From Pseudomonas nitroreducens (GTDB taxonomy: Bacteria > Pseudomonadota > Gammaproteobacteria > Pseudomonadales > Pseudomonadaceae), in NCBI RefSeq assembly GCF_024170165.1, contig NZ_JALJXP010000009.1, positions 62,001 to 126,000 of the forward strand: a stretch of DNA of 64,000 nt, written 5' to 3'. Numbering within the stretch: position 1 is the first letter of the stretch; each line of letters starts with the position of its first letter. Shown here piece after piece: positions 7,665 to 15,597 of this stretch. The translations under genes were made by a program, and so were the position numbers. Below the pieces are notes generated by a model. It did no database searches. It saw only the letters and a program-made list of their open reading frames with translations, and was not told the origin of the DNA.

Positions 7665-8582
7665 ATGACCCGCCATTTCGACGACCTGCAACTGGGCAGC
7701 ATCGAGCTGTTCTGCCTGGCGGCGGAAACCGGCAGCTTCACCGCCGCCGCCAACGAGGCTGGCATCACTCCGGCGGCGGTGAGCCGCACGGTGGCGCGTC
7801 TGGAGGAGCGCCTGGGCGTGCGCCTGTTCGTCCGCACCACGCGGCAGATGCGCCTGACCGATGACGGCCGCAATTACTTCGAGCAATGCCGTCAGGCGCT
7901 GACCCTGCTGGTGGACGCCGAGCGCGCCGTCAGCGGTGGCCAGAGCATCGCCTCCGGGCGCCTGCGCATCAGTGTGCCCACGCCCTTCGCGCATTACCGG
8001 CTGTTCCCGCGGCTGCCGGAGTTCCGCCGGCGTTATCCGCAGGTGCAGGTGGAGGTGCATGTCAGCAACCGCAATATCGACTTCGCCGGCGAAGGCTACG
8101 ACCTGGCGATCCGTGGCCGCGACCCGGCGGACTCCAGCCTGGTGGCGCGGCGGCTTGAAGAGGTGGAGAACGTGGTGGTCGCAACCCCCGAATACCTCGC
8201 GCGAGCCGGAACACCGCAGACACCGGGCGATCTCGCCGGGCACGAGTGCATCCAGTTCGAACTGCCCAGCAGCGGGCGGCGCGTGCCCTGGTCCTTCCGT
8301 ATCGACGGCGAGGAGGTGGAGATCGAGACCTCCGGCAGCCTCACCGTGCTGGAGGACTACCTGGCCACCGCGACCCTGGCCAAATGCGGCGGCGGGTTGA
8401 TGCAGGCGTACCGCTTCACCGTGCAGGAGGAGCTGGAGCGGGGCGAACTGGTGGAGGTGCTGAAGGATTTCGGCCAGACCACGCGGCCCTTTCTGCTGAT
8501 CTACCCGCATGCGCGCCATGTGCCGTCGCGGGTGCGGGCGTTCATCGAGTTCATGCTGGAGACGCGTCCCGCCCTGGCTTAG
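7665..8582 (+). CDS. LysR-family transcriptional regulator (CrgA-like)
   Basis: 305 residues. The N-terminal winged HTH is clear (SIELFCLAAETGSFTAAANE, then ITPAAVSRTVARLEERL), followed by a substrate-binding-like effector domain (SGRLRISVPTPFAHYRLFP). It is divergent from the SDR/tautomerase pair with 132 bp between them, so it probably regulates that pair and itself. The effector is unknown. Confidence 0.88.
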   Translation: MTRHFDDLQLGSIELFCLAAETGSFTAAANEAGITPAAVSRTVARLEERLGVRLFVRTTRQMRLTDDGRNYFEQCRQALTLLVDAERAVSGGQSIASGRLRISVPTPFAHYRLFPRLPEFRRRYPQVQVEVHVSNRNIDFAGEGYDLAIRGRDPADSSLVARRLEEVENVVVATPEYLARAGTPQTPGDLAGHECIQFELPSSGRRVPWSFRIDGEEVEIETSGSLTVLEDYLATATLAKCGGGLMQAYRFTVQEELERGELVEVLKDFGQTTRPFLLIYPHARHVPSRVRAFIEFMLETRPALA

Positions 8583-8852
8583 GAGTGGACTTTGTCACGA
8601 TTGAATCACCGCTGCTCAGGTCTGCCAGGGAGTTGGGCGTAGCCATCGCGGACGGAGTCCGCTCCTGCGCCACCTTCAAGTTTCGCGCAGGCGCTCCTAT
8701 TCGAGAAATAAGATACGAAGTATTCGCATTTACAAAGAATTTACATCTGCATACACTTTGGCTCCCCGCCGGCGTCCACCACGCTGGCATTCGCCAACCC
8801 GAGTCATTGCGCCGTCAGAGCGCAAACCTCGTACCGAAGGATCCTCCAGCAG

Positions 8853-11258
8853 ATGAAAGACGTAGCCTCAGGCGCGCTCCTGCTCAGTCTCTCCACCTTT
8901 GCTCTCTCCGCAGTCGCCGCCCCCGTGGCTATCGACCTGCCCAAGCAGCCCCTGGCCGCTTCACTGGAGCAATTGCAATCCGCGACCGGAATGCGGATTT
9001 CCTATGACCGTGTCCAGATCGCCAAGGTTGGCGCGCCGGCACTCAAGGGCAACATGGAGCCGGGCGAAGCACTCGATCGTCTGCTGGCGGACAGCGGCCT
9101 GCAGGGCACGGTCAATGGCAACAGCGCGCAGGTCGGCGGTGCCGTGCGCAGCGGCGCCGCGGGCAACGACAGCGTCGACCTGGGGGCCACCGAGGTCGTC
9201 GGCGCCGCCCCTGTGGCGCCGGGTACCACCGAAGGCACCGGCTCCTATACCACCGGCGTGATGCAGACCTCCACCAAGCTGAACATGACCGTCCGCGAGA
9301 CGCCGCAGTCGGTCAGCGTGGTTACCCGCCAGCAAATGGAAGACCAGAACATGCAGGACCTGGACGACGCGATCCGCGGCGTTACCGGCATGACCGTCCA
9401 GCAGTACGGCCCGGCGCGTGTGAGCTATGCCGCGCGCGGTTTCGACGTCGACAACATCATGTACGACGGCCTCGCCACCAGCATTTCCACCTACACCCAG
9501 GACGTGATTTCCGCCGCGGACCTAGCGATGTTCGACCGCGTCGAAGTGGTGCGCGGCGCCACCGGCCTGATGCAGGGCGCGGGCAACCCGGCCGCCGCCG
9601 TCAACATGGTGCGCAAGCGCCCGACCCGGGACTTCCACATGAGCCTGGAAGGCAGCGCCGGCACCTGGGACCGCTACCGCAGCCAGGTCGACGTGTCCGG
9701 CCCGCTGAACAGCGAAGGCACCCTGCGCGGCCGTGCGGTAGCCGCCTACGAGACCCGCGACAGCTTCCAGGACGTGGTCAGCGGCGAGCGCGGCGTGCTC
9801 TACGGCATCACCGAGGCCGACCTGAACCCGGACACCACCCTGACCCTGGGCGCGTCCTACCAGAACGACAACAAGAACGACAACTGGGTGGGCCTGCCGG
9901 CGCCGCTGGGCGGTCGTCACCTGGACCTCAAGCGCTCCGACTACTACGGCGCCGACTGGTCCTACTGGGATACCACCACCACTCACCTGTTCGGCGACGT
10001 GGTGCACCGTTTCGACAACGGCTGGCAGATGAAGGTCGCCGCCGACAAGCTGTGGGCGCGCATCGACATGCTCGGCCTGTACAACAGCTGCTACTACACC
10101 GAAGGCTGCCCGACCATGATCCAGGGGCCGGGCCAGTACGCCTACACCGATGACCACCAGAGCTACGACGCCTTCGCCAACGGCCCGTTCCAGGCCTTCG
10201 GCCGCGAGCACGAGCTGGTGTTCGGCGGCAGCTACCGCGAAGAGCGCTTCGACGGCCACGGCGGCTGGGGCGACCTGACCTACAACGACGGCTCGCCGGT
10301 GACCCCGTTCGACCCGACGAAGTGGGACCCCAGCTCGGTGCAGAAGCCGAACATCGACATGAGCCTCTGGAACATGAAGCTCGACCAGGAGCAGAAGGGC
10401 GCCTACGTCACCACCCGCCTGAACGTCGCCGACCCGCTCAAGGTCATCCTCGGTGGCCGCCTGGACTGGTACGAGGCCGACCCGCACAACGACACCGGCA
10501 CCCAGAAGGTCACCCGCAACGTCACCCGCTACGCCGGCGTGGTCTATGACCTGAACGACGTCTATTCGGTCTATGCCAGCTACACCGACATCTTCAAGCC
10601 GCAGAGCAACTTCGATTCCAGCGGTAGCCTGCTCGACCCGATCACCGGCAAGAACTACGAGATCGGCCTGAAGGGCGAGCACTTCGGCGGCACGCTGAAC
10701 ACCCAGCTCGCGCTGTTCCAGATCGACCAGGAAAACCGCGCCACCGACGACACCAGCGGTCCCTCGCCGTGCCCCAGTTCGCCGACCTCGATCTACTGCT
10801 CGCGTGCTTCGGGCAAGGTCCGCAGCCAGGGTGTGGACATGGAAGTCAGCGGTGCGCTGACCGAGAACTGGCAGGCAATGGCGGGTTACACCTACGTCGA
10901 TGCCAAGTACAAGCACGACAGCAACGAGGACAACGTCGGCAAGCCGTTCGACCCGAGCAAACCGCGCCACCTGTTCAAGCTCGCCACCAGCTACACCCTG
11001 CCGGGCGAGCTGCACAAATGGCGCGTAGGCGGCAACCTGGTGACCCAGAGCCAGACCGAGGACACCACCACCGGCTTCCAGCAGGGCGGCTACACGGTGA
11101 CCAACGCCATGCTCGGCTACAAGGTCAACGAGAACATCGACACCCGGGTGAACTTCAACAACATCTTCGACAAGTACTATTACAGCGGCATCAGCTTCGG
11201 CAACCTGAACTACGGTGAGCCACGCAACCTGATGTTCACGGTGAAGTACTCGATGTGA
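8853..11258 (+). CDS. TonB-dependent ferrisiderophore receptor, FpvA/FpvB type with STN domain
   Basis: 801 residues. A signal peptide (about 1-23, LSTFALSAVAA) is followed by an STN signalling domain (IDLPKQPLAASLEQLQSATG to near residue 85), a plug domain (TVRETPQSVSVVTRQQMEDQ) and a 22-strand barrel ending in aromatic-basic MFTVKYSM. Length and domains match ferripyoverdine/ferrioxamine receptors; FpvB of P. aeruginosa is about the same size. It imports an Fe-siderophore across the outer membrane with TonB energy. The STN domain normally signals to a FecR-type anti-sigma factor, but none is adjacent. A strong terminator follows. The specific siderophore is not determined. Confidence 0.9.
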   Translation: MKDVASGALLLSLSTFALSAVAAPVAIDLPKQPLAASLEQLQSATGMRISYDRVQIAKVGAPALKGNMEPGEALDRLLADSGLQGTVNGNSAQVGGAVRSGAAGNDSVDLGATEVVGAAPVAPGTTEGTGSYTTGVMQTSTKLNMTVRETPQSVSVVTRQQMEDQNMQDLDDAIRGVTGMTVQQYGPARVSYAARGFDVDNIMYDGLATSISTYTQDVISAADLAMFDRVEVVRGATGLMQGAGNPAAAVNMVRKRPTRDFHMSLEGSAGTWDRYRSQVDVSGPLNSEGTLRGRAVAAYETRDSFQDVVSGERGVLYGITEADLNPDTTLTLGASYQNDNKNDNWVGLPAPLGGRHLDLKRSDYYGADWSYWDTTTTHLFGDVVHRFDNGWQMKVAADKLWARIDMLGLYNSCYYTEGCPTMIQGPGQYAYTDDHQSYDAFANGPFQAFGREHELVFGGSYREERFDGHGGWGDLTYNDGSPVTPFDPTKWDPSSVQKPNIDMSLWNMKLDQEQKGAYVTTRLNVADPLKVILGGRLDWYEADPHNDTGTQKVTRNVTRYAGVVYDLNDVYSVYASYTDIFKPQSNFDSSGSLLDPITGKNYEIGLKGEHFGGTLNTQLALFQIDQENRATDDTSGPSPCPSSPTSIYCSRASGKVRSQGVDMEVSGALTENWQAMAGYTYVDAKYKHDSNEDNVGKPFDPSKPRHLFKLATSYTLPGELHKWRVGGNLVTQSQTEDTTTGFQQGGYTVTNAMLGYKVNENIDTRVNFNNIFDKYYYSGISFGNLNYGEPRNLMFTVKYSM

Positions 11259-11275
11259 TCGGCCTGGCCTGAACG

Positions 11276-11303
11276 AAAAAGCCCCGCATCGCGGGGCTTT
11301 TTC
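11276..11303 (+). terminator. Rho-independent terminator of the TonB receptor gene
   Basis: AAAAAGCCCCGC ATC GCGGGGCTTTTT: a 7-bp GC stem with A-run before and T-run after, 18 bp past the stop codon. It could work in both directions. Confidence 0.9.
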
Positions 11304-11315
11304 TTTGCTTTTCGC

Positions 11316-11387
11316 AGGAGCGAGCTTGCTCGCGAACACTCTGCTGGCGGCTCCGGTGTGGAGCGGTTCGCGAGCAAGCTCGCTCCT
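11316..11387. repeat. REP/BIME-like inverted repeat, family A
   Basis: A 22-bp arm AGGAGCGAGCTTGCTCGCGA.. (11316-11337) is repeated as its perfect reverse complement at 11366-11387, with a 28-bp variable centre. Copies of the same unit lie at 21467-21544, 48066-48139 and 58785-58863. Related single arms (GGAGCGGGCCATGCCCGCGA) occur at 11516 and 53506. Confidence 0.85.
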
Positions 11388-11417
11388 ACAGGGATGGTCA
11401 CGTGCGGTCGTCAGGGC

Positions 11418-11493
11418 CGTAGGGCGCATAACGCGCCAGCGTTATCGCCGCGAAGTATCGGCGGATAACCTGTTCCAGGTTATGCGCTCTACG
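11418..11493. repeat. Inverted repeat, family B (GTAGGGCGCATAACGC type)
   Basis: Outer ends GTAGGGCGCATAACGC and TTATGCGCTCTACG, with internal GTTATC/GGATAAC, make an imperfect cruciform. Related copies lie at 47974-48053 and 53535-53606, and a half copy near 21411-21443. Together with family A and the terminator this fills the 297-bp gap after the TonB receptor gene. Confidence 0.75.
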
Positions 11494-11555
11494 CCCCTGC
11501 AAAGGATGGAACTGCAGGAGCGGGCCATGCCCGCGAACCCGCTGGCAAGCCGCGC

Positions 11556-12068
11556 TTAAGCCCGGCCTTCAGCCTTCTCGAACAGCGCCAGCAGGTCCGT
11601 CAGGGTGCTTTCCAGGTACTCACCTGCACGGTACGCAGGCTTGAGCGCATCACCGCCAGCCACCACATCCAGCGGCCTTTCGATGAAGCGGCCTACCGGC
11701 TGGAAGTTGCCATCGAGCACCAGCACCACCGGAATCAGGATGCGCTCCAGCGCCATGCGCTCGCGCAGGTCATCCTCGGCGCGGCCCTTGGTGATCAGCG
11801 CCAGCTCCACACGCGGTTGCAGGCGCTGCAGGTGGTCCATCACGGTGACGTTGATCTGGCAGTCCGGGCACCACATCTCGCCGGCGATCAGCAGACGGTA
11901 GCGGCCCTCGATGGCCTGGATGCGGCGCAGGGTGTCGGCGCTGATCGTGCCGGGTTCGGCCAGCTGCTGCTGGACCTTGCGCACGCCGGCGATCTCACCG
12001 GGCAGGCCGTGGGCGACGAAGGCGTCGAAGCCCTCGCCGATGGAGAAGAGTTCCTCGAAGGAGGCCAT
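11556..12068 (-). CDS. Thioredoxin-like protein with CPDC motif
   Basis: 170 residues. The helical N-terminal region leads into a thioredoxin fold with MWCPDCQIN (cysteines about residues 81 and 84) and a later PVVLVLD strand with the cis-Pro region (LIPVVLVLDGNFQPVG). Likely a cytosolic thiol-disulfide protein; the partner is unknown. AAGGAA precedes the ATG chosen at 12068. It follows an NTF2-like gene by 57 bp in the same direction. Confidence 0.8.
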   Translation of the reverse strand: MASFEELFSIGEGFDAFVAHGLPGEIAGVRKVQQQLAEPGTISADTLRRIQAIEGRYRLLIAGEMWCPDCQINVTVMDHLQRLQPRVELALITKGRAEDDLRERMALERILIPVVLVLDGNFQPVGRFIERPLDVVAGGDALKPAYRAGEYLESTLTDLLALFEKAEGRA

Positions 12069-12125
12069 GGGGATTTCCTTGAACGGGTGATGGCCCATCC
12101 CAGCAGAAATCCCCGAGGCGGGCAA

Positions 12126-12569
12126 TCAGCTCCTGGCGGTCTGCGCCTTGGCTGCGGCCAGGTAGGGCGCCAGGCGGCGGCCCATTTCCTCGCCCAGGGC
12201 CTGCAGGCCGCTGAGCGGGCGGACCATCACCTCGAACTCGACGATCTTGCCGCTCTCGTCGAAGCGGATCATGTCGATGCCCTTGAGGTCCTTGCCGTTC
12301 ACCGTGGCGCTGAATTCCAGCACCACGTTGAGGCCGTCGCCGGTGGCCAGTTCGCGGTGGTAGGTGAAGTTCTCGAACACCTGCAGCACGGTGTTGAGGA
12401 TGGTCGAGACCACCGGCGCGCCGGGGTAGGGCGAGTGCGCCATGGGCGAGCGGAACACCGCGTTGGGCGCCAGCAGCGACGGCAGGTTGGACAGGTTCTT
12501 GGCGGCCACCATCTGGTGCCAGCTGGCCAGCGAAGCGGCGGCCTGGGGATGCAGGTTCAGTGCGGTCAC
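12126..12569 (-). CDS. NTF2/SnoaL-like small protein
   Basis: 147 residues of the SnoaL/NTF2 cone fold: N-terminal helices with SWHQMVAAKNLSNLPSLLAP, then strands AVFRSP, NVVLEFSATVNGKDLKGIDM and IVEFEVMVRPLSGLQAL. The protein starts with GTG, preceded by the strong AGGAGG at good spacing. The family includes isomerases and binding proteins; no catalytic dyad can be assigned. It probably forms an operon with the thioredoxin-like gene downstream. Confidence 0.75.
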   Translation of the reverse strand: MTALNLHPQAAASLASWHQMVAAKNLSNLPSLLAPNAVFRSPMAHSPYPGAPVVSTILNTVLQVFENFTYHRELATGDGLNVVLEFSATVNGKDLKGIDMIRFDESGKIVEFEVMVRPLSGLQALGEEMGRRLAPYLAAAKAQTARS

Positions 12570-12677
12570 GGGAATACCTCCTGAGAGTTCTTGTTGTTCA
12601 CTCAGGACGATAAGGCCGGGCCTGCGAGTCGCTCAATGATCGGAAATGACAGAAGACTGATCCGCGAGCACAGGCGC

Positions 12678-13181
12678 TCAGTGGGCGACCGGACTGACCA
12701 GATAGCTCACCAGTTGCGGATCGTCCCCCGGCTCGATGCTCTGCACCGGGCGCGGCAGGTCGGCGAACACCGCCTTCCAGAAGGCTGCCGCCACTTCGTC
12801 CTGGGAATAGAAACGCACCAGCCAAGGGCCGGGATTGCCCAGCAGCACCTGGTTGGCCAGCGCGCGGCCGATCCCCAGGCGCCGGTACTTCTTCAGCACG
12901 AACAGGTCCGACAACTCCAGCGCGTCGATACCCGGCAGTTCGCTGCCCTCCACCAGCAGGAAGCCGGCGATGAAGCCGTCGGCGAGGATCAGGTTGGCGC
13001 TCCACTCCGGCTCGCTCCAGTAGCGCGCCAGGTGCTCCTCGTGGAGGTAGAAGCGACCATCGACCTCGACGTCCTCGTCTTCCCAGTCCGACGACTCGTA
13101 GGCGTAGTACTGGTAGAGGTTGCGGATCAGGTCCTGGTGTTCAGGGCCGGTCTGCACCAGCTGGATGGAAAGATCGTTCAT
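12678..13181 (-). CDS. GNAT-family N-acetyltransferase
   Basis: 167 residues. The acetyl-CoA loop is ..LKKYRRLGIGRALANQV (Q/R-x-x-G-x-G/A as RRLGIG), preceded by the beta4 strand ALELSDLFV. It transfers an acetyl group from acetyl-CoA to an unknown amine. The start at 13181 (MNDLSIQLVQ) fits the family N-terminus; an in-frame extension of 22 residues upstream is low-complexity and unsupported. Divergent from the Rrf2-like regulator with 143 bp between. Confidence 0.82.
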   Translation of the reverse strand: MNDLSIQLVQTGPEHQDLIRNLYQYYAYESSDWEDEDVEVDGRFYLHEEHLARYWSEPEWSANLILADGFIAGFLLVEGSELPGIDALELSDLFVLKKYRRLGIGRALANQVLLGNPGPWLVRFYSQDEVAAAFWKAVFADLPRPVQSIEPGDDPQLVSYLVSPVAH

Positions 13182-13324
13182 GGTCGGGGCTCGCGGGGCG
13201 GCGGAAAGAGGGCGCGTGACCGCCATTGTCGCCCATTCCTGCGGCAATGCCAGTGGCCGACGGGTTTGAACCGCGCCGTGGCGGGGTGCGATGATGCAGG
13301 CGCCTTCCCCTTCGAGACCCCGCC

Positions 13325-13756
13325 GTGCGAACCGACAGCCGCCTCTCGCGCATGCTCCACGTGCTGCTGCACATGGCCCGCGACGACCAGCCCGTGACCT
13401 CCGAGCGCATCGCGCAGATGCTCGGCACCAATCCGGCCGTGGTGCGGCGGACCATGGGCGGCCTGCGCGAGGCCGGCTACGTGCGCTCGGAAAAGGGCCA
13501 CGGTGGCGGCTGGACGCTGGACTGCGACCTGGCGCAGGTGACGCTGCTGGACGTCTACCGCGCGGTGGGCAGCGAGCGCCTGTTCGCCATGGGCTTCGAT
13601 AACGTGCATCCGGACTGCCTGGTGGAAAAGGTGGTCAATGCTGCACTGCAGGACGCCATGGAGCAGGCCACCGCTATCCTCCTTGAACGCCTGGGCGCCG
13701 TTTCCCTGGCTGATCTCGCCGAGCGCTTCACCGCGCTTTACCCGAAAGACCGCTGA
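13325..13756 (+). CDS. Rrf2-family transcriptional regulator, YwnA-like
   Basis: 143 residues: winged HTH (SRMLHVLLHMARDD, VTSERIAQMLGTNPAVVRRT, GYVRSEKGHGGGW) and a C-terminal dimerisation helix. Only one cysteine is seen (HPDC), so the three-cysteine Fe-S cluster of IscR/NsrR is absent, as in the YwnA branch. A perfect palindrome at 13815-13831, between this gene and the next, is a candidate operator for it. Confidence 0.85.
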   Translation: MRTDSRLSRMLHVLLHMARDDQPVTSERIAQMLGTNPAVVRRTMGGLREAGYVRSEKGHGGGWTLDCDLAQVTLLDVYRAVGSERLFAMGFDNVHPDCLVEKVVNAALQDAMEQATAILLERLGAVSLADLAERFTALYPKDR

Positions 13757-13814
13757 TGTCTGATCGCTGAGAAAGCCGGTCGATGACTGGCGTTGACCCT
13801 GCGCGCCTAATCAA

Positions 13815-13831
13815 GTTACTTTAAAAGTAAC
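13815..13831. promoter_or_regulatory. Perfect palindrome GTTACTTT-A-AAAGTAAC
   Basis: Eight-base arms around one central base, 44 bp upstream of the DUF1360-like start and 59 bp after the Rrf2-like gene. AT-rich in a GC-rich genome and placed where a promoter would be, it looks like an operator. The binding protein is inferred, not shown. Confidence 0.55.
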
Positions 13832-13874
13832 GAAAGATTCGAAGCCCAATTCATCGTCCCCTCAGGAACCTCCC

Positions 13875-14261
13875 ATGCTCGATCTGTTGAACTCGCCGCT
13901 GGCCGGCGCGCTGTGGACCTGCCTTGCCCTGGCCCTCGCCGCGTCCGCCCTGTCCATGACCGTCACCCAGACCGAACTCTTCGCCCCTCTGCGCGCGCTG
14001 GCCTGGAAGGTCCACCCGCAGGTCGGCCACCTGTTCCAGTGCTTCTACTGCTTCAGTCACTGGGTGGTGATCGCCGGCACCCTGGTCTACCGTCCGGTGC
14101 TGATCGCCAGCGGCTGGGCGCCGGTCGACTGGTTGGTGGCGACCTTCTTCACCGTGGCCCTCACGGCGATGTTCTGCGGGCTATTGTTCAAGGTATTCCT
14201 CACTGCCATGGCCAAGGCCGTGAGCGAACGGGAACTGAAGAAACTGTTCGCCAGTGAGTGA
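13875..14261 (+). CDS. DUF1360-like small membrane protein
   Basis: 128 residues with three or four membrane segments (LWTCLALALAASALSM; WVVIAGTLVYRPVLIASG; LVATFFTVALTAMFCGLLF). A conserved-looking CFYCFSHW motif sits at the second segment, similar to the Cys-x2-Cys region of DUF1360 proteins. Function unknown. AGGAACCTCCC precedes the ATG. The palindrome upstream suggests tight regulation by the neighbouring Rrf2-like protein. Confidence 0.65.
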   Translation: MLDLLNSPLAGALWTCLALALAASALSMTVTQTELFAPLRALAWKVHPQVGHLFQCFYCFSHWVVIAGTLVYRPVLIASGWAPVDWLVATFFTVALTAMFCGLLFKVFLTAMAKAVSERELKKLFASE

Positions 14262-14289
14262 CATGGACAGCACCGGGAAAGGACTCTGC

Positions 14290-14979
14290 ATGACCCCCTC
14301 CGAACTGATGGCTCCCTTCCACGACCCCGAAGCTGCCGCGCGCTACGCGGAAAACCCGCCGCGTTTCGTCCCCGGCCTGTTCGACCTGCACCGCATGGCG
14401 GCCATCCTGCTGGCCGAACAGGCGCCGCGCGACGGCCACCTGCTGGTGCTGGGGGCGGGCGGCGGCATGGAGCTGCGCGCCTTCGCCGAAGCCCAGCCGG
14501 GCTGGCGTTTCACCGGCGTCGACCCCTCCGCCGAGATGCTCGCGGTAGCGGCGCAGATGCTCGGGCCCAATGCCAGCCGGGCCGACCTGCTGCAGGGCTA
14601 TATCGAGGATGCGCCGCCAGGGCCGTTCGACGGCGGCGCCTGCCTGCTGACCCTGCACTTCCTGCCCGAGGCGGAACGCCTGCGCGTGCTGCGCGAGATC
14701 CACGCCCGGCTGAGGCCCGGCGCGGCCTTCGTCATGGCGCACCTGTGCGTGCCGCAAGGCGCTGGCGAGCGCGCGCGCTGGCTGTCGCGCTACGCCGAGT
14801 TCGCCGTCAGCGCGGGCATGGAGTCAGCCAATGCGCAGCAGGCACGCAACGCCGTGGATGCGCACCTGAACATCCTCACCCCCGAGCAGGACGAAGCGCT
14901 GCTCTGGGAGGCCGGCTTCAGCCGCATCGAAGCCTTCTACGTCGGCTTCGCCTTCCGCGGCTGGGTCGCGCTCGCCTGA
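14290..14979 (+). CDS. Class I SAM-dependent methyltransferase
   Basis: 229 residues. Motif I is LLVLGAGGGMELRAF, followed by the acidic strand end FTGVDPSAEML and the later GGACLLTLHFLPEAERL; these bind S-adenosylmethionine. The substrate is unknown. The start at 14290 has AAAGGA at proper spacing; a frame extending 12 codons upstream lacks this. It overlaps no neighbour and follows the DUF1360-like gene by 28 bp, so co-transcription is possible. Confidence 0.82.
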   Translation: MTPSELMAPFHDPEAAARYAENPPRFVPGLFDLHRMAAILLAEQAPRDGHLLVLGAGGGMELRAFAEAQPGWRFTGVDPSAEMLAVAAQMLGPNASRADLLQGYIEDAPPGPFDGGACLLTLHFLPEAERLRVLREIHARLRPGAAFVMAHLCVPQGAGERARWLSRYAEFAVSAGMESANAQQARNAVDAHLNILTPEQDEALLWEAGFSRIEAFYVGFAFRGWVALA

Positions 14980-15028
14980 GGCGCCTGTCTGCTAGGCTGG
15001 CGTCCCGTTTTGCGCTGGACGCCCGTCG

Positions 15029-15511
15029 ATGCAGATACCTGCCACCCACGTCATCCACCAGACCGAGCACTGGCTGCTCAACCATCACCTGGCATCGGCC
15101 TTGCCCGGCTACCTGATGCTCGGCTCGAAGCAGCCGGTGGCATCCCTGGCCGACCTGCCGGAGGCCGCGCTGGCGGAAATGGGCGTGCTGATGGCGAAGG
15201 TCCAGCACATCCTCGAACAGACACTGCAACCCAGATGGCTGTACATCGGCCGCTTTGGCCATTCGCCAGGCTTCCCCATCCATTTCCATTTCATCCCGGT
15301 GTACGCCTGGGTCGAGGAGCTGTTCTGGGCCGATGAGCGCTATCGCGCATTAAGTCAGTTCGCCGCTATCGACGATGCCGCCACCCAGACCGACGGCGCC
15401 GAGCTGACCCTGTTCGTCTGGCGCGAATTCGGCGAAGCGCCCGTGCCGCCGGCGGTGCAGGGGCCGTCGGTCGAGCAGGTGATCGAGCGGCTGCGTAGTC
15501 GTTTTTCCTGA
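15029..15511 (+). CDS. HIT-like protein with incomplete histidine triad
   Basis: 160 residues. Features of the HIT fold are seen: an N-terminal strand and helix, HHLASALPGYLMLGSKQPV, and IHFHFIPVY near residue 90. A full triad is H-x-H-x-H; the third His is Ile here, while the nucleophilic middle His is kept. Possibly a nucleotide hydrolase/transferase of reduced or altered activity. It stands alone between the methyltransferase and a lipoprotein gene. Confidence 0.65.
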   Translation: MQIPATHVIHQTEHWLLNHHLASALPGYLMLGSKQPVASLADLPEAALAEMGVLMAKVQHILEQTLQPRWLYIGRFGHSPGFPIHFHFIPVYAWVEELFWADERYRALSQFAAIDDAATQTDGAELTLFVWREFGEAPVPPAVQGPSVEQVIERLRSRFS

Positions 15512-15597
15512 GCCTGCGCTTGTGCCGTAAGGTTGGCAGGAGCGACTAAGCTTCGGAGAGCCAGCGCCGCCGGGTGCTGGATCAGCGAGCGCTGGCC

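Noticed and set aside
8706..8732. AT-rich AAATGCGAATACTTCGTATC-like stretch upstream of the TonB receptor as a Fur box
   Set aside because: Position is right but match to the Fur consensus is too weak to claim by eye.
9522..11429. A 635-codon minus-strand frame opposite the TonB receptor gene
   Set aside because: Antisense shadow rich in Val/Ala/Gly/His with no family features.
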